Positions 8,591-16,065 of a DNA stretch of 64,000 bases are shown one piece after another (position 1 is the first letter of the stretch; the number at the start of each line of letters is the position of its first letter). A program made the translations under genes and the position numbers. Under the pieces are notes generated by a model, which searched no databases, had not been told where the DNA came from, and saw only the letters and a program-made list of their open reading frames with translations. Where the stretch lies: the NCBI GenBank assembly GCA_028683835.1, contig JAQUHB010000005.1:42187-106186 (forward strand), written 5' to 3'. This DNA is from Sulfurimonadaceae bacterium (GTDB lineage Bacteria; Campylobacterota; Campylobacteria; Campylobacterales; Sulfurimonadaceae).

Positions 8591-9012
8591 AATCTACACT
8601 CTTTCATTATATTTTTCCAGTTTAAATCAAAATTTTTTTCGACGTATTGTTTGGTATGTGGAATAATACAACGTGAGCAGTCTTGATGAATCGCATCGCC
8701 GTAAGCCACTAAAGTTCCAGCTTTTGCACCAATAGCACAAAAGCTGTATTTAGTTTTTTCTTCGATTTTTTTTATTCCATCTTCTTTAAATCGAAAGTGG
8801 GGACAAGCACAAAAATAGCAGTTAAGATAAGGGATATCGTGGCATTTTTTTTGTGTTTCATACAAAAGACAAAACTCTTTTTCATGTTTGAGCATATTCG
8901 AAAATTCGAAATACTCGATAATCTGCTCCTGTGTGAAGTTTTGAGAGAGCAGTTTATCTATGATATTTTTATGCTTTTGTGCATGTGAGTCAAACCATTC
9001 AGAGTAAGTCAT
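8587..9012 (-). CDS. Cys-rich metal-binding small protein
   Basis: A 141-residue protein with about nine cysteines, clustered as CHDIPYLNCYFCACPHF, CAIGAK and CSRCIIPH. This resembles the Pfam cysteine-rich small domain that is often found beside cobalamin genes and is thought to bind a metal (recalled, not checked). The upstream membrane protein stop and this ATG overlap (TGATG), and its own stop overlaps the cobQ start (ATGA), so the three are translationally coupled. An in-frame TTG one codon earlier is less likely than ATG 9012. Likely role: metal or corrinoid handling alongside CobQ (inference). Confidence 0.7.
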   Translation of the reverse strand: MTYSEWFDSHAQKHKNIIDKLLSQNFTQEQIIEYFEFSNMLKHEKEFCLLYETQKKCHDIPYLNCYFCACPHFRFKEDGIKKIEEKTKYSFCAIGAKAGTLVAYGDAIHQDCSRCIIPHTKQYVEKNFDLNWKNIMKECRL

Positions 9013-9581
9013 CAATCTCTTTTTCGTTGAAATGATCGTAATAAATATATAATGATAGCAAGTTCAACAAAAAAAAGAAGTAAATTCATATCATACACTT
9101 GGAGGTTTTTATCGCTTGTATGTAAGGCTTTTTCGAGGAGTTTGTAAAAGAGATAAGAGAGTAGCATTCCTGCGAGATAGCCCTTTTGTTTTATAACATC
9201 CACAAGTGTGAGTAAATTCGCTTTTTTTAAAAAAAGCGTCTCAGCGCGTACAAGATAAGAGCCAAAAGTAAAAGTCGCCTGATAGCTGATGTAGTAGACA
9301 AGCGCGGTTGTGTAATTTTGTCCAAAGAGTAAAAAATAGCCCATAGCAAAAAGGAGGATTAGCTCTACGAACAAAGAGATCCTATAAAAATACTCTATAT
9401 GTAAGATTTTATAATAGAGTTTGGCGATGGTGAGCATAGAAAAAGCCAAGATAATTCCGCCCGCAGAGTAGACGGAGGGAGAGAGCGGAGTATAGATAAT
9501 AAATATACCCCCGATGCTCAATCCCATAAACAAAGAGTTTAGAAACTTATATTTTAAAAACTCCCTGAATATTATTTTCAT
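9012..9581 (-). CDS. Polytopic inner membrane protein of unknown function
   Basis: A 189-residue protein with about five or six hydrophobic segments, for example SLFMGLSIGGIFIIYTPL, GGIILAFSMLTIAKLYY, LFVELILLFAMGYFLLFG and a C-terminal LLLFFVELAIIIYLL. I do not recognise a transporter family; it is shorter than a full MFS protein. It starts eight bases after the TonB-receptor stop with AAGG as ribosome binding site and overlaps the Cys-rich gene by one base. Its place between an outer membrane receptor and cobQ suggests an inner membrane partner in corrinoid or metal uptake (inference). Confidence 0.7.
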   Translation of the reverse strand: MKIIFREFLKYKFLNSLFMGLSIGGIFIIYTPLSPSVYSAGGIILAFSMLTIAKLYYKILHIEYFYRISLFVELILLFAMGYFLLFGQNYTTALVYYISYQATFTFGSYLVRAETLFLKKANLLTLVDVIKQKGYLAGMLLSYLFYKLLEKALHTSDKNLQVYDMNLLLFFVELAIIIYLLRSFQRKRD

Positions 9582-9589
9582 TTTTTACC

Positions 9590-11518
9590 TTAAAATTTAA
9601 GTTTGAGTCCTGCAATCGCAGTTGTCGTATAGTTTACAGGATAGATAGCATTATCGCTGACCCATAAACCATTTTTCTGATTGAATAAGTTGTTTATTTT
9701 AGCGAAAATCTCCCAAGTTTTCTTTGCATATGTAGCAGAGATATCCGTGCTTACATAAGCATCCTGTTTTTGGCTTGCGTTGTTTGCAAAATCATCCGCC
9801 GCGTAAGATTGGCTTCTGTAAACCTCTGTGAGAGCGAATGTCGTCGCTTCGTTTGGAAGATAGCTCAGTGCCGCTTTGACATTGTGATTACTTACTCCCG
9901 GGAGTTTATTTCCTGCATAATCATTGACTCCATTTTTTTCTTTATCGATGATGGCTTGAACGTAGTTGTAGTTCAATACTACATTAAACTTCTCATTGAT
10001 TATGTATTTGTCAGAGAGGTCAAAACCATATTTGTGGGACTTATCTATGTTTGTGTTTTTAGAACTAGTCGGTCCCGAATAATCCGCATAATAAAAGATC
10101 TCATCTTTGAGGTCAATGTAATAGAGAGAGAGCTTAAATTTGTTCTCTTTTTGGATGTTGTTGTATCCAAGCGTATAGTTATTTGCCTCCATTGGTTTTA
10201 TTGCTCCACTGAAATAGGTTTGCCATGTCGAGGAGTTGAAACCGAAAAATCTGTCGATGTCAGGTGCTTGGTAGGAGTGGGCATAGTTTGCAAAAACTGA
10301 ACTCTCTTTGTCCAGTACATAGTTATATCCAAGCTCTACGCCGTGTAGATTTTTGCTTGTATTGAGACCCTGATCCGCAAAAGAGTAGTCCACTCTTTCA
10401 AATCTGTACCCAAGTTTGAATGTCGAGTCGCCGAGATGTAAGGCACTCATGATAAAACCTGCATTGTTGTTTTTGTTAAATGTATTATCTGCTTGCTCTC
10501 TTTTACCGAAAAAACCCTCATATCCAAGTGCAAGGGAAAGTGTGTCGGTTGTATAATCCAAAGAGATCTTGCCTGTATTGTAGGTGTAAAGAGATGGACC
10601 TGAATATGATGGAACATAGTCGGATTTTTTCCTTTCATTCCCTGCATCTATGTGTAAAGAGAGGGAAGGACTCAGAGCATAACTTGCACCTGCATTGAGT
10701 GAATCTGTATCGTAAAGCTGGTGAGATGTATAGCCAGCGAATTGTGCCGGATTGCTTGTATACTGATCTTTTGTCATGCTTCCGCCATAGATGACATCCG
10801 TTCTTGCAAAGTTCGCACCTAAGCGAAGCTCCAGCTTTTCTGTAGGGAAATAGGAGAGATTAAACGTGCCTGTAGAGAGTCTGTTTTCGTCTTTGCCTCC
10901 ATTTGCATCGGTCGTACGGATACCAGCAGATTTTTGCGCTTCACCGCTTGCCGAGAGCGAGAATTTTTCATCGCTGTGTCCAAAGTAAAAAGAGCCGTCT
11001 GCCACACCGTAGGTTCCACCGTAAAATGAAACCTCTTTGTCATTGTTTTGTTTAGTCGTTATGTTGATGACACCTGCATTCGCACCATCACCCGCTGTGA
11101 CGATCCCACCGGACTTTATGATCTCAATACGTTCTATGGAAGCAGGTGAGATACTGCTCAACAGAGGAGCAACGGTATCGATATTGTTTATTTTTCTGCC
11201 GTTAAGAGTCACGACTATGTTTTGATATCCATCAGTGATACCATATCCGTGAATATCTAATTTCTGTGTAAACGGATTTCCAAAAGTAGGCATTGTGACG
11301 ACAGATGTCTGCTCATTTAAAAACTCATATATATTTTGTACATGCGCTTTTTGGATATCTTGTGCTGTGTAAACTTCAACAGCATCAGTTGATTTGAGCT
11401 CATCTGTTTTGATGGCTGTGGAATTTACTGTTAAAGGTTCAAGTGTAACCTTGTCTTGCGCACAAAGCGAACTTATTAATGATGCTAAAACTAGTGATAT
11501 TTTTATAGAATTGTTCAT
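9590..11518 (-). CDS. TonB-dependent outer membrane receptor, probably for a corrinoid
   Basis: A 642-residue receptor with a signal peptide (MNNSIKISLVLASLISSLCAQ). A candidate TonB box lies near KVTLEPLTV. The plug domain shows VEVYTAQDIQKAHVQNIYEF and ERIEIIKSGG, followed by a 22-strand-type barrel ending in IAGLKLKF with a terminal Phe. These receptors import scarce nutrients across the outer membrane using energy from TonB-ExbBD. The operon downstream ends in cobQ, and the BtuB-like size (about 600-640) fits vitamin B12 or a related corrinoid, but siderophore or metal chelates are not excluded. No cobalamin riboswitch is evident upstream. Confidence 0.85.
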   Translation of the reverse strand: MNNSIKISLVLASLISSLCAQDKVTLEPLTVNSTAIKTDELKSTDAVEVYTAQDIQKAHVQNIYEFLNEQTSVVTMPTFGNPFTQKLDIHGYGITDGYQNIVVTLNGRKINNIDTVAPLLSSISPASIERIEIIKSGGIVTAGDGANAGVINITTKQNNDKEVSFYGGTYGVADGSFYFGHSDEKFSLSASGEAQKSAGIRTTDANGGKDENRLSTGTFNLSYFPTEKLELRLGANFARTDVIYGGSMTKDQYTSNPAQFAGYTSHQLYDTDSLNAGASYALSPSLSLHIDAGNERKKSDYVPSYSGPSLYTYNTGKISLDYTTDTLSLALGYEGFFGKREQADNTFNKNNNAGFIMSALHLGDSTFKLGYRFERVDYSFADQGLNTSKNLHGVELGYNYVLDKESSVFANYAHSYQAPDIDRFFGFNSSTWQTYFSGAIKPMEANNYTLGYNNIQKENKFKLSLYYIDLKDEIFYYADYSGPTSSKNTNIDKSHKYGFDLSDKYIINEKFNVVLNYNYVQAIIDKEKNGVNDYAGNKLPGVSNHNVKAALSYLPNEATTFALTEVYRSQSYAADDFANNASQKQDAYVSTDISATYAKKTWEIFAKINNLFNQKNGLWVSDNAIYPVNYTTTAIAGLKLKF

Positions 11519-11573
11519 TTGTTTCCTTGAGTTATTTGATATTTTTTTGTTTATATGTAAGAGATAAAGAGTC

Positions 11574-11897
11574 TCAAGGCGGTGAAATAGAGGTATTTAG
11601 CGTGACAAAGATCTGAGGTCGTGATTTTTGGAGTGCGTGGAGTTTGAGGGTTTTACGGGTGCGCTTTTTGTAAAAACAGTTACACGAGCAAGGCTTTGAA
11701 GAGAGTTCGAGAACGCTTGATGTGGCGGCAAGTTCCTCCTCTTCGGTCTCTACCTCTTCATCTAAAAAATTTACCATATAAAAACTTTGCACTCTTGAGC
11801 ACTGTGCATGAAGCGTGACTTGATTGACAGTAGCGGTAATAGCGCGGAGGGTAAAATAGTTTTTACCAAATCCCTTAGGCAGTTTCATGATTCTCAT
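11574..11897 (-). CDS. Small protein with CSCNC motif upstream of the TonB receptor
   Basis: A 107-residue frame 55 bases upstream of the TonB receptor on the same strand. It has an acidic stretch (EEVETEEEELAA), then KPCSCNCFYKKRTRKTLKL, a cysteine cluster next to a basic stretch. There is no signal peptide or membrane segment and I recognise no family. No strong ribosome binding site precedes ATG 11897; a second ATG three codons on (MKLPKGFG) is an alternative start. The codon composition resembles that of the neighbours. It may be a small metal-binding or regulatory protein of the operon, but coding status itself is uncertain. Confidence 0.45.
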   Translation of the reverse strand: MRIMKLPKGFGKNYFTLRAITATVNQVTLHAQCSRVQSFYMVNFLDEEVETEEEELAATSSVLELSSKPCSCNCFYKKRTRKTLKLHALQKSRPQIFVTLNTSISPP

Positions 11898-11948
11898 TTG
11901 GGGTGATTTTTTTTGGAATTGTACATAAATGTAGGCTAGAATACAACT

Positions 11949-13277
11949 ATGAAACTATCTCACTTAAAACAACTCATAGATTATTTTAAAAAATTTCAAA
12001 AGGTTAGCGCCATATACAGAGTCTCAGACACCATTATCAAAGTGGCATTTGACAGAGATGATGAGATCTATTTTGATATGCAACGCTCCAATTCGGCAAT
12101 ATTTAAATGCAAGAGTTATACCCGCTCAAAGGTCTACAATGCCCCTTTTGATGTCGTACTTTCAAAGCGTTTTAGTCGCTGTGAAGTGGAAGATGTTTTT
12201 CTCGTCGGTGATGACAAAATCCTCCGTTTTACAACCGTACAAAAAGGTGCTTATAAAGAGATAAGAACCTATTTACAGTTTGAGTTTACAGGAAAATATA
12301 CCAATATTATCATTTTAGATGAGGATGAGGTCGTTCTTGAAGCTTTACGCCATATCGATCTTTTTTCCTCATTTCGTGAAGTGCGCGTGGGACAAAAACT
12401 GCTTCCTCCACCAACTGCGCCATTTGTGGCAAAAGAATATCCACTTGAGGATCTAAAAAGGTTCCTTGAAGAGACGTATCAAGAAAGAATGAACTCAAGA
12501 CTCAAAGTGTTAAAAGAGCAAAAATCTGCACTTTTAGAAAAGAAATTGACACGTCTAAGAAAATTGTATGGTGCACTTGATGATGAAAAAATCTTAAAAA
12601 AAGAGGCAGAAAAAAATGAGTATTTAGGCAATCTCATTTTGGCAAATTTGCATCTTATCAAACCCTATGAAAAGCACTTACATGTAAAGGACTTTGAAGG
12701 TAACGACGTAGAGATAAAGATCGATTCTCTTTTTGGTGTACCAGCGGATATTGCCAAATATTTTTTTAAAACCTCTAAAAAACTTAAACAAAAATCGAAA
12801 AATCTTCATATAGAACGTGCTTCACTGCTTGAAAAAATGGAGTTTTTAAAACACTTTATTCAGACTGTGCAAAATGCAACTGATATCTCAAAAATAGAGC
12901 TTCTTTTTCCTGCAAAAAAACAGGAGAAAAAAGTAAAACAGAGCGAATCTATAGAACAGTTTTTCATTGATGGCTATAAAGTAATGATAGGGAAGAGTGA
13001 AAAAGGAAATATTGAACTTCTGCAAAAAGCTAAAGCAAAAGATACATGGTTGCATCTCAAAGATCGTCCATCAGCGCATGTGATTATCGTCTCAGATAAA
13101 CAGTCGCTTCCTCATCATATAATCTATGAAGCCGCAAAACTCTGTGTGGATTTTTCCGTATTTGAAAAAGGACGTTATTTGGTCGATTTTACTCCAAGAC
13201 GTGAGGTAAAGATGCAAGAGGGCGCAAATGTCCTTTACAATAAATATAACACAATAGAGGTAGATAACACTCTTTAG
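11949..13277 (+). CDS. NFACT family protein (RqcH-like, fibronectin-binding-like annotation)
   Basis: A 442-residue protein with the NFACT-N domain at the start (MKLSHLKQLIDYFKKF...), a central helical coiled-coil region rich in K, L and E (about residues 175-330), and an NFACT-R domain at the end with DTWLHLKDRPSAHVII. It is shorter than Bacillus RqcH (about 570), lacking a clear NFACT-C extension. RqcH binds stalled 50S subunits and recruits tRNA-Ala to add alanine tails for degradation; homologues are often annotated as fibronectin-binding. It heads a gene order NFACT-acidic protein-cdsA-dxr that is also seen in Campylobacter. Confidence 0.85.
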   Translation: MKLSHLKQLIDYFKKFQKVSAIYRVSDTIIKVAFDRDDEIYFDMQRSNSAIFKCKSYTRSKVYNAPFDVVLSKRFSRCEVEDVFLVGDDKILRFTTVQKGAYKEIRTYLQFEFTGKYTNIIILDEDEVVLEALRHIDLFSSFREVRVGQKLLPPPTAPFVAKEYPLEDLKRFLEETYQERMNSRLKVLKEQKSALLEKKLTRLRKLYGALDDEKILKKEAEKNEYLGNLILANLHLIKPYEKHLHVKDFEGNDVEIKIDSLFGVPADIAKYFFKTSKKLKQKSKNLHIERASLLEKMEFLKHFIQTVQNATDISKIELLFPAKKQEKKVKQSESIEQFFIDGYKVMIGKSEKGNIELLQKAKAKDTWLHLKDRPSAHVIIVSDKQSLPHHIIYEAAKLCVDFSVFEKGRYLVDFTPRREVKMQEGANVLYNKYNTIEVDNTL

Positions 13278-13286
13278 GAGGTTACT

Positions 13287-13589
13287 GTGGCACTAGATGC
13301 AGTCGGAAGTACAATTTATGTTAATCAGCAAATGGCAAGTGTTTCAAGTGAACATACTGCGAGGATGAATCGTATCGAGATGCAAAATGTAACAGCAGCC
13401 ATTGCTGTAAATACAGAAGAAAAAGAGGTCATTGAAGTTCGTCCAACAGAGGCAAATCACTCTATTGATGAAGATCGTGAGCATGAGAGACAAGAGCACA
13501 ATGAAGAGCAAAAAAGATCTCCAAAAAAGAACCATGAAGATGAAAAAAAGGATGATTCTCCACTCTACCATTTAGATATTAAAGTCTAA
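13287..13589 (+). CDS. Conserved acidic small protein of Campylobacterota
   Basis: A 100-residue protein starting at GTG 13287 with an excellent ribosome binding site (AGGAGGTTACT) nine bases after the NFACT stop. The N-terminal half (MALDAVGSTIYVNQQMASVS) resembles small flagellar or cytoskeletal-type helices; the C-terminal half is very charged (runs of E, H, K, R, D) and likely disordered. I do not recognise a named family, but a small coiled-coil gene sits at the same place between NFACT and cdsA in Campylobacter (from memory). Function unknown. Confidence 0.75.
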   Translation: MALDAVGSTIYVNQQMASVSSEHTARMNRIEMQNVTAAIAVNTEEKEVIEVRPTEANHSIDEDREHERQEHNEEQKRSPKKNHEDEKKDDSPLYHLDIKV

Positions 13590-13595
13590 GTTAGA

Positions 13596-13601
13596 TATAA
13601 T
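13596..13601 (+). promoter_or_regulatory. Probable -10 element before cdsA
   Basis: An exact TATAAT lies in the gap between the acidic protein gene and cdsA, 33 bases before the chosen ATG. It may provide a second promoter for cdsA-dxr. Only the -10 box is clear. Confidence 0.35.
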
Positions 13602-13633
13602 CGAAGTATAAATTTTTAAAAATGGAATTCCTT

Positions 13634-14398
13634 ATGAGTATATTAAAAACGGATGCTTCTTTGAAAGATAGAATCCTAACAGGTGTCGCACTTATCGCAG
13701 GTGTTGCGGGAGTTGGGTATGTAGACAACTTTTATTTGACTTGGCTTGTTCTTGGTGTTGTCTATCTCTTTGCATTTTATGAAGCAAATGCGCTCTTTGG
13801 TTTAGAAAAAAATTCACTTTTCTTTTATGCGGCACTTTTATGGGTTGCGGCTCTTTTTTACCCTTATGGTGATGACCTTTTAGTTATCTCCGGTGTTATC
13901 TTTTTCGGTGCTGTTGCGTACACTCAAAATATCCCGTGGAAAAACTTTTTACCGTTTTTATATCCAACGGCTGGGATGCTTTATATCTGGACACTGTATC
14001 AAGAATATGCGATGATCTCACTTTTATGGCTTGTTGTTGCAGTTGCAGCTACAGATATTGGCGCTTTTGCCGTTGGTAAAACGATAGGAAGAACACCATT
14101 TTCTCCTACAAGCCCAAAGAAAACAATCGAGGGAGTTGTGGGTGGAGTTCTCATCGGTACGGGTGCGAGTTTTTATTTTGGTGTTGCAATAGTTGGAACA
14201 CCTTTGGCGGTTATTATCTCTTTTCTTGTTGCTTTTTCATCTATCTTTGGTGATCTTTTTGAAAGTTATCTCAAACGCCGAGCCGGTGTGAAAGACAGTG
14301 GACATATCTTGCCCGGTCATGGCGGCATACTCGATAGAATAGATGGTTATCTTTTTGCATCGGTGGTTATGATTGTTATGCTTCGCGGTCTGGTTTAA
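13634..14398 (+). CDS. cdsA: Phosphatidate cytidylyltransferase CdsA
   Basis: A 254-residue inner membrane enzyme that makes CDP-diacylglycerol from CTP and phosphatidic acid, the entry point to phosphatidylglycerol and phosphatidylethanolamine. The family signature is complete at the C-terminus: SYLKRRAGVKDSGHILPGHG followed by GILDRIDGYLFA, with the Asp pair that binds metal. About seven membrane segments precede it. ATG 13634 (MSILKTDASL) is preferred over an ATG four codons earlier, which would leave no room for a ribosome binding site. dxr follows after three bases. Confidence 0.95.
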   Translation: MSILKTDASLKDRILTGVALIAGVAGVGYVDNFYLTWLVLGVVYLFAFYEANALFGLEKNSLFFYAALLWVAALFYPYGDDLLVISGVIFFGAVAYTQNIPWKNFLPFLYPTAGMLYIWTLYQEYAMISLLWLVVAVAATDIGAFAVGKTIGRTPFSPTSPKKTIEGVVGGVLIGTGASFYFGVAIVGTPLAVIISFLVAFSSIFGDLFESYLKRRAGVKDSGHILPGHGGILDRIDGYLFASVVMIVMLRGLV

Positions 14399-14401
14399 CA
14401 C

Positions 14402-15472
14402 TTGATCCTTCTTGGAAGTACCGGTTCCATTGGAGTCAATACGCTTGCTATTGCCGAGCGATTTAATCTCTGTATAGATGTTTTAGTTGCTGGAAAAAAC
14501 ATCACTCTTTTAAATGAACAGATAAAAATTCATAAACCTCGTGTTGTTGTTGTTTCTGATATAGAAGATTGTAAAAATGTCCAACATGAGAATGTTTTAT
14601 GTGGCGAAGAGGCTATTTTAGAGGCGATAGAAAATTCTCAAAGTACTTTGGTCGTTAATGCTTTAGTAGGCTTTTTGGGACTTCGTCCAACACTTAAAGC
14701 CATAGAATGCGGTAAACGTGTGGCTTTGGCAAACAAAGAGAGTTTGGTCGCCGCAGGTGCTTTTATAGACACTTCGAAGATTCAACCCATAGACAGCGAG
14801 CATTTCGGACTTTGGTATCTTCTGCAAAATAGAGCTATTGAGAGTATGACTATCACCGCAAGCGGTGGGGCATTTCGAGATTGGGATCTGCGAGATTTAC
14901 CAAACGCGACTTTATCTGACACTCAAAAACACCCAAACTGGTCGATGGGACAAAAGATCACCATAGACTCTGCGACAATGGTCAATAAGATGTTTGAACT
15001 TTTAGAAGCAAGATGGCTTTTTGGCGAGGGCAGATATGATGCTATCATCGAGACGAAATCACTTATTCATGCGCTTATCAACTTCAAAGACGGTTCTACT
15101 ACGGCGCATATCGCTAACGCTTCGATGCAGCTTCCTATCTCTTATGCGATCATGAGCAGAGTTGATGAGCAGATTTTAGAGCCTGTGGATCTCGTAAAAG
15201 CCGGAAGTTTGGAATTTCGGGAGATAGATGTCAGACGTTATCCGATCTGGCAGATCAAAGAGGAGCTTTTAAAAAATCCTAAACGCGGCGTAGTCGTCAA
15301 TGCCGCGAATGAAGCGGCGATTGCGAACTTCATCGCAGGAAAAAAAGGGTTTATGGATATCTCAAAAGATATCATCACAGCGTATGAGAAGTTTGATCAT
15401 GAGCCAAAAAACGTAGAAGAGGTATTTGCCATTGACAAAGAAGTACGTAAATTTGTGGAGATGCTTGGATGA
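14402..15472 (+). CDS. dxr: 1-deoxy-D-xylulose 5-phosphate reductoisomerase
   Basis: A 356-residue enzyme of the MEP isoprenoid pathway that converts DXP to MEP with NADPH and a divalent metal. The NADPH loop GSTGSIG lies at residues 4-10, ANKESLVAAG is the conserved central motif, and SGGAFRD and NKMFELLEARWLF belong to the catalytic domain (metal and substrate binding). The length is at the short end, as usual for Campylobacterota. The only start that keeps the nucleotide loop is TTG 14402, three bases after the cdsA stop, with no good ribosome binding site, suggesting translational coupling. The next gene overlaps by four bases. Confidence 0.95.
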   Translation: MILLGSTGSIGVNTLAIAERFNLCIDVLVAGKNITLLNEQIKIHKPRVVVVSDIEDCKNVQHENVLCGEEAILEAIENSQSTLVVNALVGFLGLRPTLKAIECGKRVALANKESLVAAGAFIDTSKIQPIDSEHFGLWYLLQNRAIESMTITASGGAFRDWDLRDLPNATLSDTQKHPNWSMGQKITIDSATMVNKMFELLEARWLFGEGRYDAIIETKSLIHALINFKDGSTTAHIANASMQLPISYAIMSRVDEQILEPVDLVKAGSLEFREIDVRRYPIWQIKEELLKNPKRGVVVNAANEAAIANFIAGKKGFMDISKDIITAYEKFDHEPKNVEEVFAIDKEVRKFVEMLG

Positions 15473-16002
15473 AAACTCTTATCTTGCATGGTTGGGGCGG
15501 AAGTGATTTTCCTCACTGGCAAAGCTATCTTGCAAGTGAACTGGCTAAAGATTACGGCACGGTGAGTTTTCCTCTTTTAAAAGATAAAGATACTCCGCAA
15601 AAAGATGTTTGGATGGCGCAAGTTCAAGAAATCTTAGAGGATTTTAAACCTGATATCGTCGTGTGTCACTCTTTGGCAAATATTCTCTGGTTTCATCTTT
15701 GCAATGAAAAAAAGATAAATACGCAAATCAAAAAACTCTTTTTAGTCGCACCCCCAAGTCTTACATGTAAGCTCGAAGAACTTTCCACTTTTTTTCCAGT
15801 TGCAATTCCAAAAGAGCTATATGCAAAAAATGTCACGCTTATCACTTCCACAAATGATCCATATTTAAATCAAGAAGAGGCTTTATCTTTAGCAAAAGCA
15901 TTAGAGGTCAATCATACTGTTTTAACAGATGCCGGACATATTAACGCGGCAAGCGGTTATGGTGCATGGGAAGAAATTATTTCGTTGGTTCAATCAGTTT
16001 AA
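15469..16002 (+). CDS. RBBP9/YdeN-type alpha/beta hydrolase
   Basis: A 177-residue small serine hydrolase. The start ILHGWGGSDFPHWQSYLA is the family hallmark (HGW...S...W). The nucleophile is in VVCHSLANILW (usually GHSLG; here CHSLA), the acid in STNDPYL, and the catalytic His in DAGHINAASGYG. Members are soluble esterase-like enzymes with poorly known substrates. It overlaps dxr by four bases (ATGA). In relatives the gene after dxr is usually followed closely by tsaD; here two foreign-looking genes intervene. A TTACATGTAA site lies within it at 15761-15770. Confidence 0.85.
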   Translation: MKTLILHGWGGSDFPHWQSYLASELAKDYGTVSFPLLKDKDTPQKDVWMAQVQEILEDFKPDIVVCHSLANILWFHLCNEKKINTQIKKLFLVAPPSLTCKLEELSTFFPVAIPKELYAKNVTLITSTNDPYLNQEEALSLAKALEVNHTVLTDAGHINAASGYGAWEEIISLVQSV

Positions 16003-16065
16003 AGATTTGAAGTTTTATTGCAGTAAAATCATCACTGGGCTTCTCTATATTAAAAGGAATATAGC

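Noticed and set aside
9770..10300. Long plus-strand frame of 176 codons inside the TonB receptor gene
   Set aside because: Antisense shadow of a clear coding gene; rich in V, I and C without domain pattern and no ribosome binding site.
11519..11948. Search for a cobalamin riboswitch upstream of the TonB receptor
   Set aside because: No B12-box-like sequence or matching fold was seen near the receptor or cobQ starts.
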